Assembly: GCA_020637295.1 (NCBI GenBank)
Contig: JACJWF010000002.1
Location: 372,001-436,000 of the forward strand
Source: Acidimicrobiaceae bacterium
GTDB lineage: Bacteria; Actinomycetota; Acidimicrobiia; Acidimicrobiales; Ilumatobacteraceae
DNA: 64,000 nt
Direction: 5' to 3'
Position 1 is the first letter of the stretch. Each line of letters starts with the position of its first letter. Both the position numbers and the translations under genes were made by a program. The notes below the pieces were generated by a model. It did no database searches, was not told the origin of the DNA, and worked only from the letters and a program-made list of their open reading frames with translations. This document shows positions 26,721 through 33,747 of this stretch, piece by piece.

Positions 26721-27886
26721 GGCGCCGGCACCCCTTCGGGAGCAAGCGCCTCGGCAACGATGTCCAGCGGATGGCGAACCGTGACACCGGCGGCGGCTAG
26801 GTGCATGGCGCAGCCGGGGTTGGCGCTGGCCACCACGCCACCGCCGGCCCGGGTGATGGCCGCCAGCTTGCGCTCCCGGATCTGCCCGGCGAGCTCCGGC
26901 TCCATCGCCGAGTAGGCGCCACCGGCCCCGCAGCACAGGCCGTCGTCGTCCAGCTCGGCGACCTCCGCCACGGCGCCGAGCACCGCGCGCACCGACAGGT
27001 GGACCTTCTGGACGTGACGCAGGTGGCACGGGTCCTGCACCACGACTCGGCCAGCCGGATTGGCCGAGCGGGCCGCAGCCAGCTCATCGGCGCGGGGCGC
27101 CAGGTACTCGTGCACGTCCAGCACCCGACGGCTGAACGCTTCGGCGGCGGGCGTGCCGAGCAGGCGGCCGTACTCCTTCATCGCGGCCCCGCAGCCGGCC
27201 GAGTTGACCAGGATCGGGGCATCGCCGGGCATGGACGCCATCACCCGCTCGGCCAGCTTCGACGCCTGCGGGGTGAGCCCGGCGTGCGTGTGCAGCGCGC
27301 CGCAGCAGCCACCGCCGCTGCCCGGCACGGAGTACGTGACACCGAGCCGGCCGAGGATGCGGGCCGTGGCCTGATGGGTCTGGCGCTGCCAGGCGTCCAT
27401 CACACATCCGGTGAACAGCCACACGTCGTTGCCCGTGGCCCGCAGCGCCGGCGGGCGACGCAGGGCGAGGCGCGGCAGACCGAGCCGGCGGGGCACCAGC
27501 CGGGCCCGCTGGGCGAGGGCGAGCAGCGATGAGCCGGCCAGCAGCAGGCGGTGGCGCGGCAGCACGGCGAACGCCGCCCGCTGCCAGCGCGGCGTGATCC
27601 GCCCGGCGTCGGCGAGGGCGTGGCGGGTCTGCTCCTGCAGGTGCCCGTAGGGCACGCCGGACGGGCAGGCCGGCTCGCACCCGCGGCACTGCACACAGGT
27701 CTCCATGAACTCGACGAACGACGGCGTGACCTCGGCGCCCTCCCACTGCACCGCCCGCATGGCGGCGATCCGTCCCCGTGGCGACAGGGCTTCCTCCCCC
27801 GTCACCCGGAAGGTCGGGCAGTGCGGCAGGCAGAGCCCACAGCTGACACAGGTGGCGAGTTCCTTGTCGTCCAGGTGCAGGTTCAC
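26717..27886 (-). CDS. glcF: Glycolate oxidase iron-sulfur subunit-like protein
   Basis: A 389-residue protein with two 4Fe-4S ferredoxin motifs (CVSCGLCLPHCP near residue 12 and CVQCRGCEPACP near 61) and two cysteine-rich CCG domains (GGGCCGALH and GLCCGAGGAYS), the architecture of GlcF/LldE. It should pass electrons from a GlcD/E flavoprotein to the quinone pool. The GTG at 27886 begins directly before the first ferredoxin motif. glcE and glcD are on the same strand about 3 kb upstream, separated from it by other genes, which is unusual. Confidence 0.88.
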   Translation of the reverse strand: MNLHLDDKELATCVSCGLCLPHCPTFRVTGEEALSPRGRIAAMRAVQWEGAEVTPSFVEFMETCVQCRGCEPACPSGVPYGHLQEQTRHALADAGRITPRWQRAAFAVLPRHRLLLAGSSLLALAQRARLVPRRLGLPRLALRRPPALRATGNDVWLFTGCVMDAWQRQTHQATARILGRLGVTYSVPGSGGGCCGALHTHAGLTPQASKLAERVMASMPGDAPILVNSAGCGAAMKEYGRLLGTPAAEAFSRRVLDVHEYLAPRADELAAARSANPAGRVVVQDPCHLRHVQKVHLSVRAVLGAVAEVAELDDDGLCCGAGGAYSAMEPELAGQIRERKLAAITRAGGGVVASANPGCAMHLAAAGVTVRHPLDIVAEALAPEGVPAP

Positions 27887-27943
27887 GGCCCACTCACCGT
27901 AGCGGCTGGGGTGCCGCGCCCGATGGCCACGCCGGCGCCGGCA

Positions 27944-27959
27944 CGGTTCAGCTGAACCG
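27944..27959. repeat. 16-bp perfect palindrome, left of TA module
   Basis: CGGTTCAGCTGAACCG, perfectly self-complementary, between the divergent glcF and antitoxin genes. The same 16 bases recur at 28655-28670 on the far side of the toxin gene, so the two copies bracket the toxin-antitoxin pair. Confidence 0.85.
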
Positions 27960-27980
27960 CACGCTCCGACCGGCACAGGC

Positions 27981-27997
27981 GGTATCGAACTGATACC
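27981..27997. promoter_or_regulatory. Probable antitoxin operator
   Basis: GGTATC-gaact-GATACC, a perfect 6-bp inverted repeat ten bases before the antitoxin ATG. The right arm could serve as a -10 element, which would make the transcript nearly leaderless. Inverted repeats at this place are typical binding sites for ribbon-helix-helix antitoxins that repress their own operon. Confidence 0.6.
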
Positions 27998-28006
27998 ATG
28001 CGCCCC

Positions 28007-28210
28007 ATGGCGATGACTCTCCGGCTGACGGACAGCGAACAGGACGCCCTGCGTGAACGCGCTGAGGCCGAGGGCATCTCGATGCAGGAGGCGGCCAGGC
28101 GCGCCGTGCGCGAGTTCGTCGCTCGGGGTCAGCACCGCGACCGCGTCTCCTCGGCGACGGCGCTCGTGATGGACCGCCACGCCGACGCGCTGCGCCGTCT
28201 CGGCGAATGA
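28007..28210 (+). CDS. Ribbon-helix-helix antitoxin
   Basis: A 67-residue CopG/RHH-type protein: beta-strand MTLRLT, then two helices (SEQDALRERAEAEG and MQEAARRAVREFVARG), followed by a polar tail that should wrap the toxin. The ATG at 28007 was chosen because the RHH strand begins there; another in-frame ATG lies at 27998 directly against the operator. The stop overlaps the Doc start (ATGA), the usual coupling of a type II module. Confidence 0.8.
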   Translation: MAMTLRLTDSEQDALRERAEAEGISMQEAARRAVREFVARGQHRDRVSSATALVMDRHADALRRLGE

Positions 28211-28605
28211 CCGATCCGGTCGAGTACCTCGACCTCGACGATCTGATCGACCTCGCGATTGCCCTGCTCGGCGATCCGCCACCGATTCGCGACGTCGGCC
28301 TCCTCGGATCCGCCGCAGCCCGACCCCAGGCGACCGCCTTCGGACGCGACGCGTACCCGGACGTCGTCACCAAAGCAGCGGCGCTGCTGCAATCGATCGT
28401 CAACAACCACGCTCTGGTCGACGGCAACAAGCGCCTCGGATGGTTAGCCACGGCCGTGTTCCTCGAACTCAACGGATACAGCGCGTCCGAGATCTCCAAC
28501 GACGACGTCTACGACCTCGTCATCTGGATCGCATCCACCAACCCCTCCCTCGAGCACGTGAACACACGATTGTCCCGACTCCTTGTACGCCGGCGCCGAC
28601 GCTGA
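28207..28605 (+). CDS. doc: Doc/Fic-family toxin (death-on-curing)
   Basis: A 132-residue Doc-type toxin. The Fic motif is H68-ALV-D72-G-N74-K75-R76, followed by LGW. In Doc this motif phosphorylates elongation factor Tu and stops translation. All key positions (H, D, N, K/R) are kept, though Pro-Phe after the His is replaced by Ala-Leu. It is coupled to the RHH antitoxin; known phage P1 Doc pairs with a Phd antitoxin, while RHH partners are common in actinobacteria. Confidence 0.86.
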   Translation: MTDPVEYLDLDDLIDLAIALLGDPPPIRDVGLLGSAAARPQATAFGRDAYPDVVTKAAALLQSIVNNHALVDGNKRLGWLATAVFLELNGYSASEISNDDVYDLVIWIASTNPSLEHVNTRLSRLLVRRRRR

Positions 28606-28653
28606 CTCCGTCGCACCCGATCGGCAGTTCTCGCTAGAAGGCAAGCCGTCCGA

Positions 28654-28671
28654 GCGGTTCAGCTGAACCGC
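28654..28671. repeat. 18-bp perfect palindrome, right of TA module
   Basis: GCGGTTCAGCTGAACCGC lies between the convergent doc and excisionase-like genes, 48 bases after the doc stop. It includes the complete 16-base palindrome found at 27944-27959. It could be a bidirectional terminator, a protein-binding site or an insertion boundary. Confidence 0.8.
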
Positions 28672-28691
28672 CCCACTTCCGCAGCTCAGCG

Positions 28692-28865
28692 CTACACCAC
28701 CTGAACGTGGAAGGAGTCGAGCGCCTCAGCCGGGATGCCGAGCGTCCCGTCCTCGAGCTTCACCCGCGGCAGCCGCTTCTCGTACATCGCTTGCACCACG
28801 ACACGGGTCGGCACGCCCAGCCGTCGAGCAGCCTCGGCGGGCAGCAGCACTTCCTGCTCGGTCAT
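28692..28865 (-). CDS. Excisionase-like small HTH protein
   Basis: A 57-residue gene not previously obvious because of its size: MTEQEVLLPAEAARRLG, then VPTRVVVQAMYEKRL and VKLEDGTLGIPAEAL. The first part fits the helix-turn-helix of MerR/excisionase-type winged-helix proteins (LPAEAARRLGVPTRVV); the rest resembles the short wing. AGGGGG lies seven bases before the ATG. It overlaps a tiny upstream ORF as ATGA. No integrase is nearby, so a role in excision is not shown; a small transcription factor is equally possible. Confidence 0.62.
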   Translation of the reverse strand: MTEQEVLLPAEAARRLGVPTRVVVQAMYEKRLPRVKLEDGTLGIPAEALDSFHVQVV

Positions 28866-28969
28866 TGCACGCCCCCTTCGTCGAGGCCCAACGTACCGTG
28901 GAGCATTCGGATGACGGTCGCGAGCTCGTCCTGCAGCTCCCTGCTCCGTTCAGTGAACTCGGGTGGCAC
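28862..28969 (-). CDS. Possible 35-residue ORF coupled to the HTH gene
   Basis: It starts at a GTG and runs VPPEFTERSRELQDELATVI, ending with TLGLDEGGVQ; its TGA overlaps the ATG of the excisionase-like gene (ATGA). It is mostly one acidic helix. The precise overlap argues for a real upstream partner, but the ribosome site is weak and the nei start is only 33 bases away on the other strand. It could also be the tail of a decayed gene. Confidence 0.35.
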   Translation of the reverse strand: MPPEFTERSRELQDELATVIRMLHGTLGLDEGGVQ

Positions 28970-29002
28970 TGGGCGGCGAGCGGGCCCTAGCGTCTGGGGG
29001 CC

Positions 29003-29797
29003 ATGCCCGAAGGCCACACCATCCACCGCATCGCCAAGGACCACAGCCCGCTGTTGACCGGCCGGCCGGTTGCGGTCAGTTCGCCGCAGGGACGCTTCGC
29101 CGCCGACGCGGCGCTGGTCGACGGGCAGACGCTGGAGCGCATCGAGGCGTACGGCAAGCACCTGTTCTACTGGTGGTCCAGCGGGCGCGTCGGGCACGTG
29201 CACCTCGGCCTGTTCGGCAAGTACCGGGTGCACCGCGGGCCGGGGGCCGTGGCGCCGCAGGGCGAGGTGCGGATGCGCCTGCGGACCGACCTGGCCACGA
29301 TCGACCTCGCCGGCCCGACGGACTGCGCGATCGGCACGCCGGACGACCGTGACGCCATCGTCGCCCGGCTGGGGCCGGACCCACTGCGCCGCGACGCCAA
29401 GCCCGCCGAGGCGCTGCAGCGCATGGCCCGCAGCAAGCAACCGATCGGCGCCCTGCTCCTGGACCAGAAGGTGATGGCGGGGGTCGGCAACGCCTACCGG
29501 GCGGAGGTGCTGTTCGTGAACGCCATCCATCCGCTGCGCCCCGCCGCCGACCTCTCCGACGCCGAGCGCGAGGCCGTGTGGGCCACGGTCGTCGCCATGC
29601 TGCGCAAGGGCGTGAAGGACAACCGGATCATCACCATCGACCGCAAGGAGTTCCCCGTGCCGAAGGGCGCGCCGCGACGGGGCGACGGCACGTACGTGTA
29701 CTTCCGCGACACCTGCCTCCGCTGCGGCACCCCCACGGGCCGGCTGACACTGGCCGGGCGGGACTGCTACTACTGCCCCGCCTGCCAGCCCGGCTAG
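29003..29797 (+). CDS. nei: Endonuclease VIII-like DNA glycosylase (Nei)
   Basis: A 264-residue Fpg/Nei-family base-excision enzyme. It starts MPEGHT, where Pro2 is the catalytic amine and Glu3 the acid; the His at position 5 fits actinobacterial Nei2. The H2TH region GVGNAYRAEVLF (about 162-173) and a C-terminal zinc finger (CLRCG...CYYCPAC) are present. It excises oxidised pyrimidines. It stands alone between the TA island and the convergent phosphotransferase. Confidence 0.9.
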   Translation: MPEGHTIHRIAKDHSPLLTGRPVAVSSPQGRFAADAALVDGQTLERIEAYGKHLFYWWSSGRVGHVHLGLFGKYRVHRGPGAVAPQGEVRMRLRTDLATIDLAGPTDCAIGTPDDRDAIVARLGPDPLRRDAKPAEALQRMARSKQPIGALLLDQKVMAGVGNAYRAEVLFVNAIHPLRPAADLSDAEREAVWATVVAMLRKGVKDNRIITIDRKEFPVPKGAPRRGDGTYVYFRDTCLRCGTPTGRLTLAGRDCYYCPACQPG

Positions 29798-29798
29798 G

Positions 29799-30701
29799 TC
29801 ACGCCGGCCGCCAGCGCGGGGCGTCCGGGTCGCCCAGCCAGTAGCGCAGGCGACGGCGGGCCTCCTCCGCCGCCTCCAGGTTCGTCCGACCGGCGCGGAC
29901 CCGCATCATCGTGGCCACGAGCAGGCGCATCTCCGCCAGCAGGTCGCCCACCGGATCGCCGCGCAGCGAGCGGCCGAAGCCGGCGGCGAACGCCTCGTAC
30001 AGGCCGGGCACGCCGTCCCACCGCTCCGTCCAGGTCATCACCGCGGCATGGTCCCACGTCGCCGGGCCGCGGCACGCAAGATCCCAGTCCAGCAGCACCG
30101 GGCCGTCGTCGGTCTGCACCACGTTCCCCGGGTGGATGTCGCCGTGGCAGAACACCTGCGGCGCGGCGGCGATCCGGTCGCGCCAGCCCTCGCAGCGAGC
30201 CAGCGCGGCATCCAGCGCTGCCCGTGCCGGCGCGTCCAGCAGGTCGTCGATTTCCTCCCGCAGTGCCTCCACCCGCCAGTGCGGGAACGAACCGCAGAAC
30301 GGCAGCGGGTAGTGGGCGGCGACGTCGTCCACCGCGATCCGGTGCACCCGGGCGACCATCGCCCCGACGGCGGCCCAGTCCACCGCACCATGAGGGTGCA
30401 GCCGCTCGATGGCCAGCACCGACAGGTCACCGTGGTGGACGGCGCCCTCGATGGCCGGCCTCGGCACACGCACCCCCTCGGCGGCCAGCCGGGCCATCAG
30501 CCACAACGCGTCCTCCACCGGCGCCGTCGTGCGGGCCACCCGCAGCACGATCTCCTCACCACAGGTGAACAGGGCGTTCATGCCGGTGCGGAGGTGCTGA
30601 GGCGCCGGCAACCCCCACTCGGCGGCGGCAGCGTCCGCCGCAGCCTGAGTGGTGGCCAGGTCGCCCGGCGGCTCGGCCACGAACGGCAGCGGCTCAGCCA
30701 T
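29799..30701 (-). CDS. Aminoglycoside phosphotransferase-like kinase (APH family)
   Basis: A 300-residue protein kinase-like fold enzyme. The Brenner motif HGDIHPGN and the metal-binding LLDWDLA (about 190-215) are intact. The family phosphorylates many small molecules; resistance should not be assumed. The ATG overlaps the end of glcE by eight bases, so it is the third gene of a glcD-glcE-APH unit, and a role in phosphorylating a hydroxy-acid or related compound is conceivable. It converges on nei with a one-base gap. Confidence 0.8.
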   Translation of the reverse strand: MAEPLPFVAEPPGDLATTQAAADAAAAEWGLPAPQHLRTGMNALFTCGEEIVLRVARTTAPVEDALWLMARLAAEGVRVPRPAIEGAVHHGDLSVLAIERLHPHGAVDWAAVGAMVARVHRIAVDDVAAHYPLPFCGSFPHWRVEALREEIDDLLDAPARAALDAALARCEGWRDRIAAAPQVFCHGDIHPGNVVQTDDGPVLLDWDLACRGPATWDHAAVMTWTERWDGVPGLYEAFAAGFGRSLRGDPVGDLLAEMRLLVATMMRVRAGRTNLEAAEEARRRLRYWLGDPDAPRWRPA

Positions 30702-31563
30702 GCACGGGCAGGACGGGGTTGAGCCGACCGGTGGGGTCCATCTCCCGCCGGACGGCCTCGGCCAGCGCAGCCTCGCGGGCGTCCCGGGTCGGTGACGTCC
30801 ACTGGTCGGCGTGGTGCACAACGCCGACACCCAGTTCGACGACGAACGTGCCCGTGGAAGCCATCGCCTCCGCAGGCGGCAGCACCCGGCGGCTGCCCGT
30901 CGGCAGCGTCGGCGGGCCGTCGCACGGCTCCATCCCCAGGGATGCCGCCTGGGCGGCGAGGTCCTCCGGGTGGCCCTCCAGCAGGGCCCACACCATCGTG
31001 CCGTCCCACAGCAGGCTGACCGGCCGGTACAGGCCGCGCTGCACGACGGCGGGCTCGGCCGACGTGCGGTACCACTGCGACGCCCGGGCCAACGGGCGGG
31101 TGCGCAGGATCACCTCACCCAGGAAGCCGAGCGTGCCCCGCGAGCCCACCAGCAGGCGGCACACGTCGAAGCCGCTGACGTTCTTCACCGTCGGCCCGCC
31201 GGCCTTCACCACCTCGCCGGCGGCCGACACGTAGCGCGCTTGCAGCAGGGTGTCGCGCACGGGTCCCCAACCCAGCTGGCGCACGTCGGCCCGCCCAACC
31301 GAGAGCGCACCGCCCACCGTGCCGCCAGCGGGCAGAGCGACGGTCTGGCGATGCTCGGCCAGCGCGGCAACGAGTTCGTCCACCGGCGTGCCGGCGCCGC
31401 AGCACACGGTCATCTCGTCCGGCTGCAGCCAGGCGATGCCCGCGGGCGCGCCGACACAGCGGACCCCCGGCACCGGGCCGCCCCGGGTACCGAGCCCCGT
31501 GATGGTCACCGGACCGGCATCGGCATCGCCGACCGCGGCGGCGAACTCCGCCAGATCGATCAC
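30694..31563 (-). CDS. glcE: Glycolate oxidase FAD-binding subunit-like protein
   Basis: A 289-residue short FAD-binding PCMH protein: ALPAGGTVGGALSVGRADVRQLGWGPVRD is the characteristic flavin-binding stretch (quoted in part), followed by VKNVSGFDVCRLLVGSRGTLG. It ends DPTGRLNPVLP, typical for GlcE. The GTG start overlaps the glcD stop (GTGA). It forms the flavin complex with GlcD that oxidises glycolate or D-lactate. Confidence 0.86.
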   Translation of the reverse strand: MIDLAEFAAAVGDADAGPVTITGLGTRGGPVPGVRCVGAPAGIAWLQPDEMTVCCGAGTPVDELVAALAEHRQTVALPAGGTVGGALSVGRADVRQLGWGPVRDTLLQARYVSAAGEVVKAGGPTVKNVSGFDVCRLLVGSRGTLGFLGEVILRTRPLARASQWYRTSAEPAVVQRGLYRPVSLLWDGTMVWALLEGHPEDLAAQAASLGMEPCDGPPTLPTGSRRVLPPAEAMASTGTFVVELGVGVVHHADQWTSPTRDAREAALAEAVRREMDPTGRLNPVLPVHG

Positions 31564-32990
31564 ACCCACGCCCCCTCGGGCACGTGCTGCAGGTCGCCGC
31601 AGCCCGCGGGCGACGGCAGCACCTTGCCGGGGTTGGCCAGCCCCGTGGGGTCGAACGCCCGGCGCACCGCCGCCTGGGCGGCCAGGTCGGCAGGGGCGAA
31701 CATCAGCGGCATGAAGTCCCGCTTCTCCAGGCCGATCCCGTGCTCGCCGCTGAGCACACCGCCGGCCTCCACCGAGGCGCGGACGATCTCCTCCCCCGCC
31801 GCATGCACACGCTCCATCACCCCCGGCTCGCGCTTGTCGAACACCAGCAGCGGGTGCAGGTTGCCGTCGCCGGCGTGGAACACGTTGAGCACCAGCAGGT
31901 CGTGGCGGGCGGCGATCTCGTAGACCTTGCCGAGCACCGTGGGCAGCATCCGCCGGGGCACCACGGTGTCGTGCAGGTAGTAGTTCGGCTTGATCCGGGC
32001 GATGGCGCCGAACGCCGTCTTGCGCCCCTTCCACAGCAACGCACGCTCGGCCTCGTCCTTGGCGATGCGCACCGTGCGGGCCCCGTGGGCGAGGGCGATC
32101 TCGACGATCCGGTCCCGGTCCGCCGCCAGCCCCGCCGGCAGGCCCGTGACCTCCACCAGGAGGACCGCCGCGGCGTCGGTGGGCAGCCCGGCGTGGATGT
32201 ACGCCTCCACCGCCTCGATGCACAGCTTGTCCATCATCTCCAGGGCGGCAGGCACCATCCCGTCGGCGATGATCGCGCTCACCGTCTCGGCGCCGGCCTC
32301 CACGGACTCGTAATCGAACAGCATCGTCACCACGCCCGGCGGGTTCTGGGTGAGGCGCACGCACAGCTTGGTGGCGATGCCGAACATGCCCTCGCTGCCC
32401 ACGAAGCCGCCGCGCAGGTCCAGCCCACCCGCGCCCGCAGGCTCCCACGCCTCGCTGCCGAGCACGACCACCTCGCCGTCGCTCAGCACCACCTCGGCGG
32501 CCAGGATGTGGCTGGTGGTGACGCCGTCGGCCAGGCAGTGCGGCCCGCCGGAGTTGTTGGCCACGTTGCCACCGATGGAGCAGCTCTGCTGGCTGGACGG
32601 GTCGGGCGCGAAGTGCAGGCCGAGATGGGCCACCTGACGCGAGAGGTCGAGGTTGAGGACGCCGGGCTCCACCCAGGCGTGGCGGTTGACCGGATCGACG
32701 GAGACGACGGCGTCCATCTTGGTGAGGGCGATGACGACCTCGCCGTCGAGCGGGGTGGCGCCGCCCGCCAACCCCGTGCCAGAACCACGAGCCACGAACG
32801 GCACCTCGTGACGCACGCAGGCGCGAACACAGGCCTGCACCTCCGCCGTGGTCAGCGGGAAGCAGACGACCTCGGTGCGGCCCTCGATGTTCGACGCGTC
32901 CCGCCGGTACAGGCCCAGCTCGCTGCCGTCCGTGTGCACTCGGGCGGGGCTCAGTGCCTCCCGCAGGGCGGCCAGCAGCGTGTCGTTCAT
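31560..32990 (-). CDS. glcD: FAD-linked oxidase (glycolate/D-lactate dehydrogenase, GlcD)
   Basis: A 476-residue VAO-type flavoprotein. The FAD PCMH domain shows VARGSGTGLAGGATP near residue 70 and SCSIGGNVANNSGG near 135; the C-terminal FAD-oxidase domain has VFHAGDGNLHP and LSGEHGIGLEKR, where the His residues bind the hydroxy-acid, and ends DPTGLANPGKVLP. It oxidises a 2-hydroxy acid. It overlaps its neighbours on both sides (ATGA and GTGA). Confidence 0.92.
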   Translation of the reverse strand: MNDTLLAALREALSPARVHTDGSELGLYRRDASNIEGRTEVVCFPLTTAEVQACVRACVRHEVPFVARGSGTGLAGGATPLDGEVVIALTKMDAVVSVDPVNRHAWVEPGVLNLDLSRQVAHLGLHFAPDPSSQQSCSIGGNVANNSGGPHCLADGVTTSHILAAEVVLSDGEVVVLGSEAWEPAGAGGLDLRGGFVGSEGMFGIATKLCVRLTQNPPGVVTMLFDYESVEAGAETVSAIIADGMVPAALEMMDKLCIEAVEAYIHAGLPTDAAAVLLVEVTGLPAGLAADRDRIVEIALAHGARTVRIAKDEAERALLWKGRKTAFGAIARIKPNYYLHDTVVPRRMLPTVLGKVYEIAARHDLLVLNVFHAGDGNLHPLLVFDKREPGVMERVHAAGEEIVRASVEAGGVLSGEHGIGLEKRDFMPLMFAPADLAAQAAVRRAFDPTGLANPGKVLPSPAGCGDLQHVPEGAWV

Positions 32991-33361
32991 GCCCGCCGGT
33001 CGCGGCGGGATCCCCGGGGCCGCGCCCCTCCGTCCTGCTCCACACGGTCGCGCACCTGGCGCAGCACGATGACCTGGCCTGGCTCCACCGGGCGGCCGTC
33101 CACCAGCACCTCGTCGCCGGCGTCCAGCTCGTCGGCCAGCGTCTCCCGACGCCCGTCACGATGGGCCCGCAGCTCGGCCTCCTTGGCCTTCATCGCCCGC
33201 TTGCCCTCCGCCCAGGCGTCGTGCAGGCGCTCCTTGGTCTTGCGGGCGACGTTGGCCGGGGCCAGCTCATGCGCGACGGACTTCACCTTGCGCTTGGCGA
33301 CGGCCGTGCCGGCCACACCGGCCACCGCGCCGCCGACGAACCACGTCAGGCGCTTGATCAT
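32987..33361 (-). CDS. Hypothetical actinobacterial protein
   Basis: A 124-residue protein with a short hydrophobic N-terminus (LTWFVGGAVAGVAGTAVA, about 5-22), then a very charged helical region and a Gly/Asp/Val-rich segment. It resembles accessory proteins that often follow rarA and a DUF948-like gene in actinobacteria. Coupled at both ends through ATGA overlaps. Function unknown. Confidence 0.65.
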   Translation of the reverse strand: MIKRLTWFVGGAVAGVAGTAVAKRKVKSVAHELAPANVARKTKERLHDAWAEGKRAMKAKEAELRAHRDGRRETLADELDAGDEVLVDGRPVEPGQVIVLRQVRDRVEQDGGARPRGSRRDRRA

Positions 33362-33747
33362 GCGCTCTTCCTCTCGCTGCGGCGCAGGCGGCGCCAGGCC
33401 CGCTTGGTGCCGGTGGCGATGCCGACAGTCTTGATGACGGGCGCCGACAACGCTGCACGTGCAACCCGGCTGCCACCGGCGACGGCGCCGCTGATGGCCT
33501 CGGCCGAGCCGAGCACCCGGTCGAAGCGGTCCAGGTCGCTGCGGGCCTCGCTGACCACCGCCCGGGCCTCATTGGTGCTGGCGGCCAACTCGGCCAGTAG
33601 CGGACGGGTCTCGGCCCGCAGGGACTCCACCTCGGCCCGCAGGGCCTTCAGCGAGTCCAGCACCCGGACCAACACGACGATCAGCGCGGCGAAGCCGATC
33701 GTGCACAGGACCGCCGCCAACACGACGGCAAGCTCACCGGCGGTCAT
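33358..33747 (-). CDS. DUF948-like membrane-anchored coiled-coil protein
   Basis: A 129-residue protein with an N-terminal transmembrane helix (about 5-29) followed by a long helical stretch (VRVLDSLKALRAEVESLRAE...SEARSDLDRFDRVLGSAE) with coiled-coil character and a basic tail. It overlaps rarA by 14 bases and the next gene by four. Function unknown. Confidence 0.72.
   Translation of the reverse strand: MTAGELAVVLAAVLCTIGFAALIVVLVRVLDSLKALRAEVESLRAETRPLLAELAASTNEARAVVSEARSDLDRFDRVLGSAEAISGAVAGGSRVARAALSAPVIKTVGIATGTKRAWRRLRRSERKSA

Noticed and set aside
27981..28006. ATG at 27998 as the antitoxin start
   Set aside because: It abuts the operator palindrome without a ribosome site; the ribbon-helix-helix strand begins at the ATG at 28007.
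29799..30701. Phosphotransferase as an antibiotic-resistance gene
   Set aside because: The APH fold is shared by many metabolic kinases, and the gene overlaps glcE in a housekeeping-like unit.
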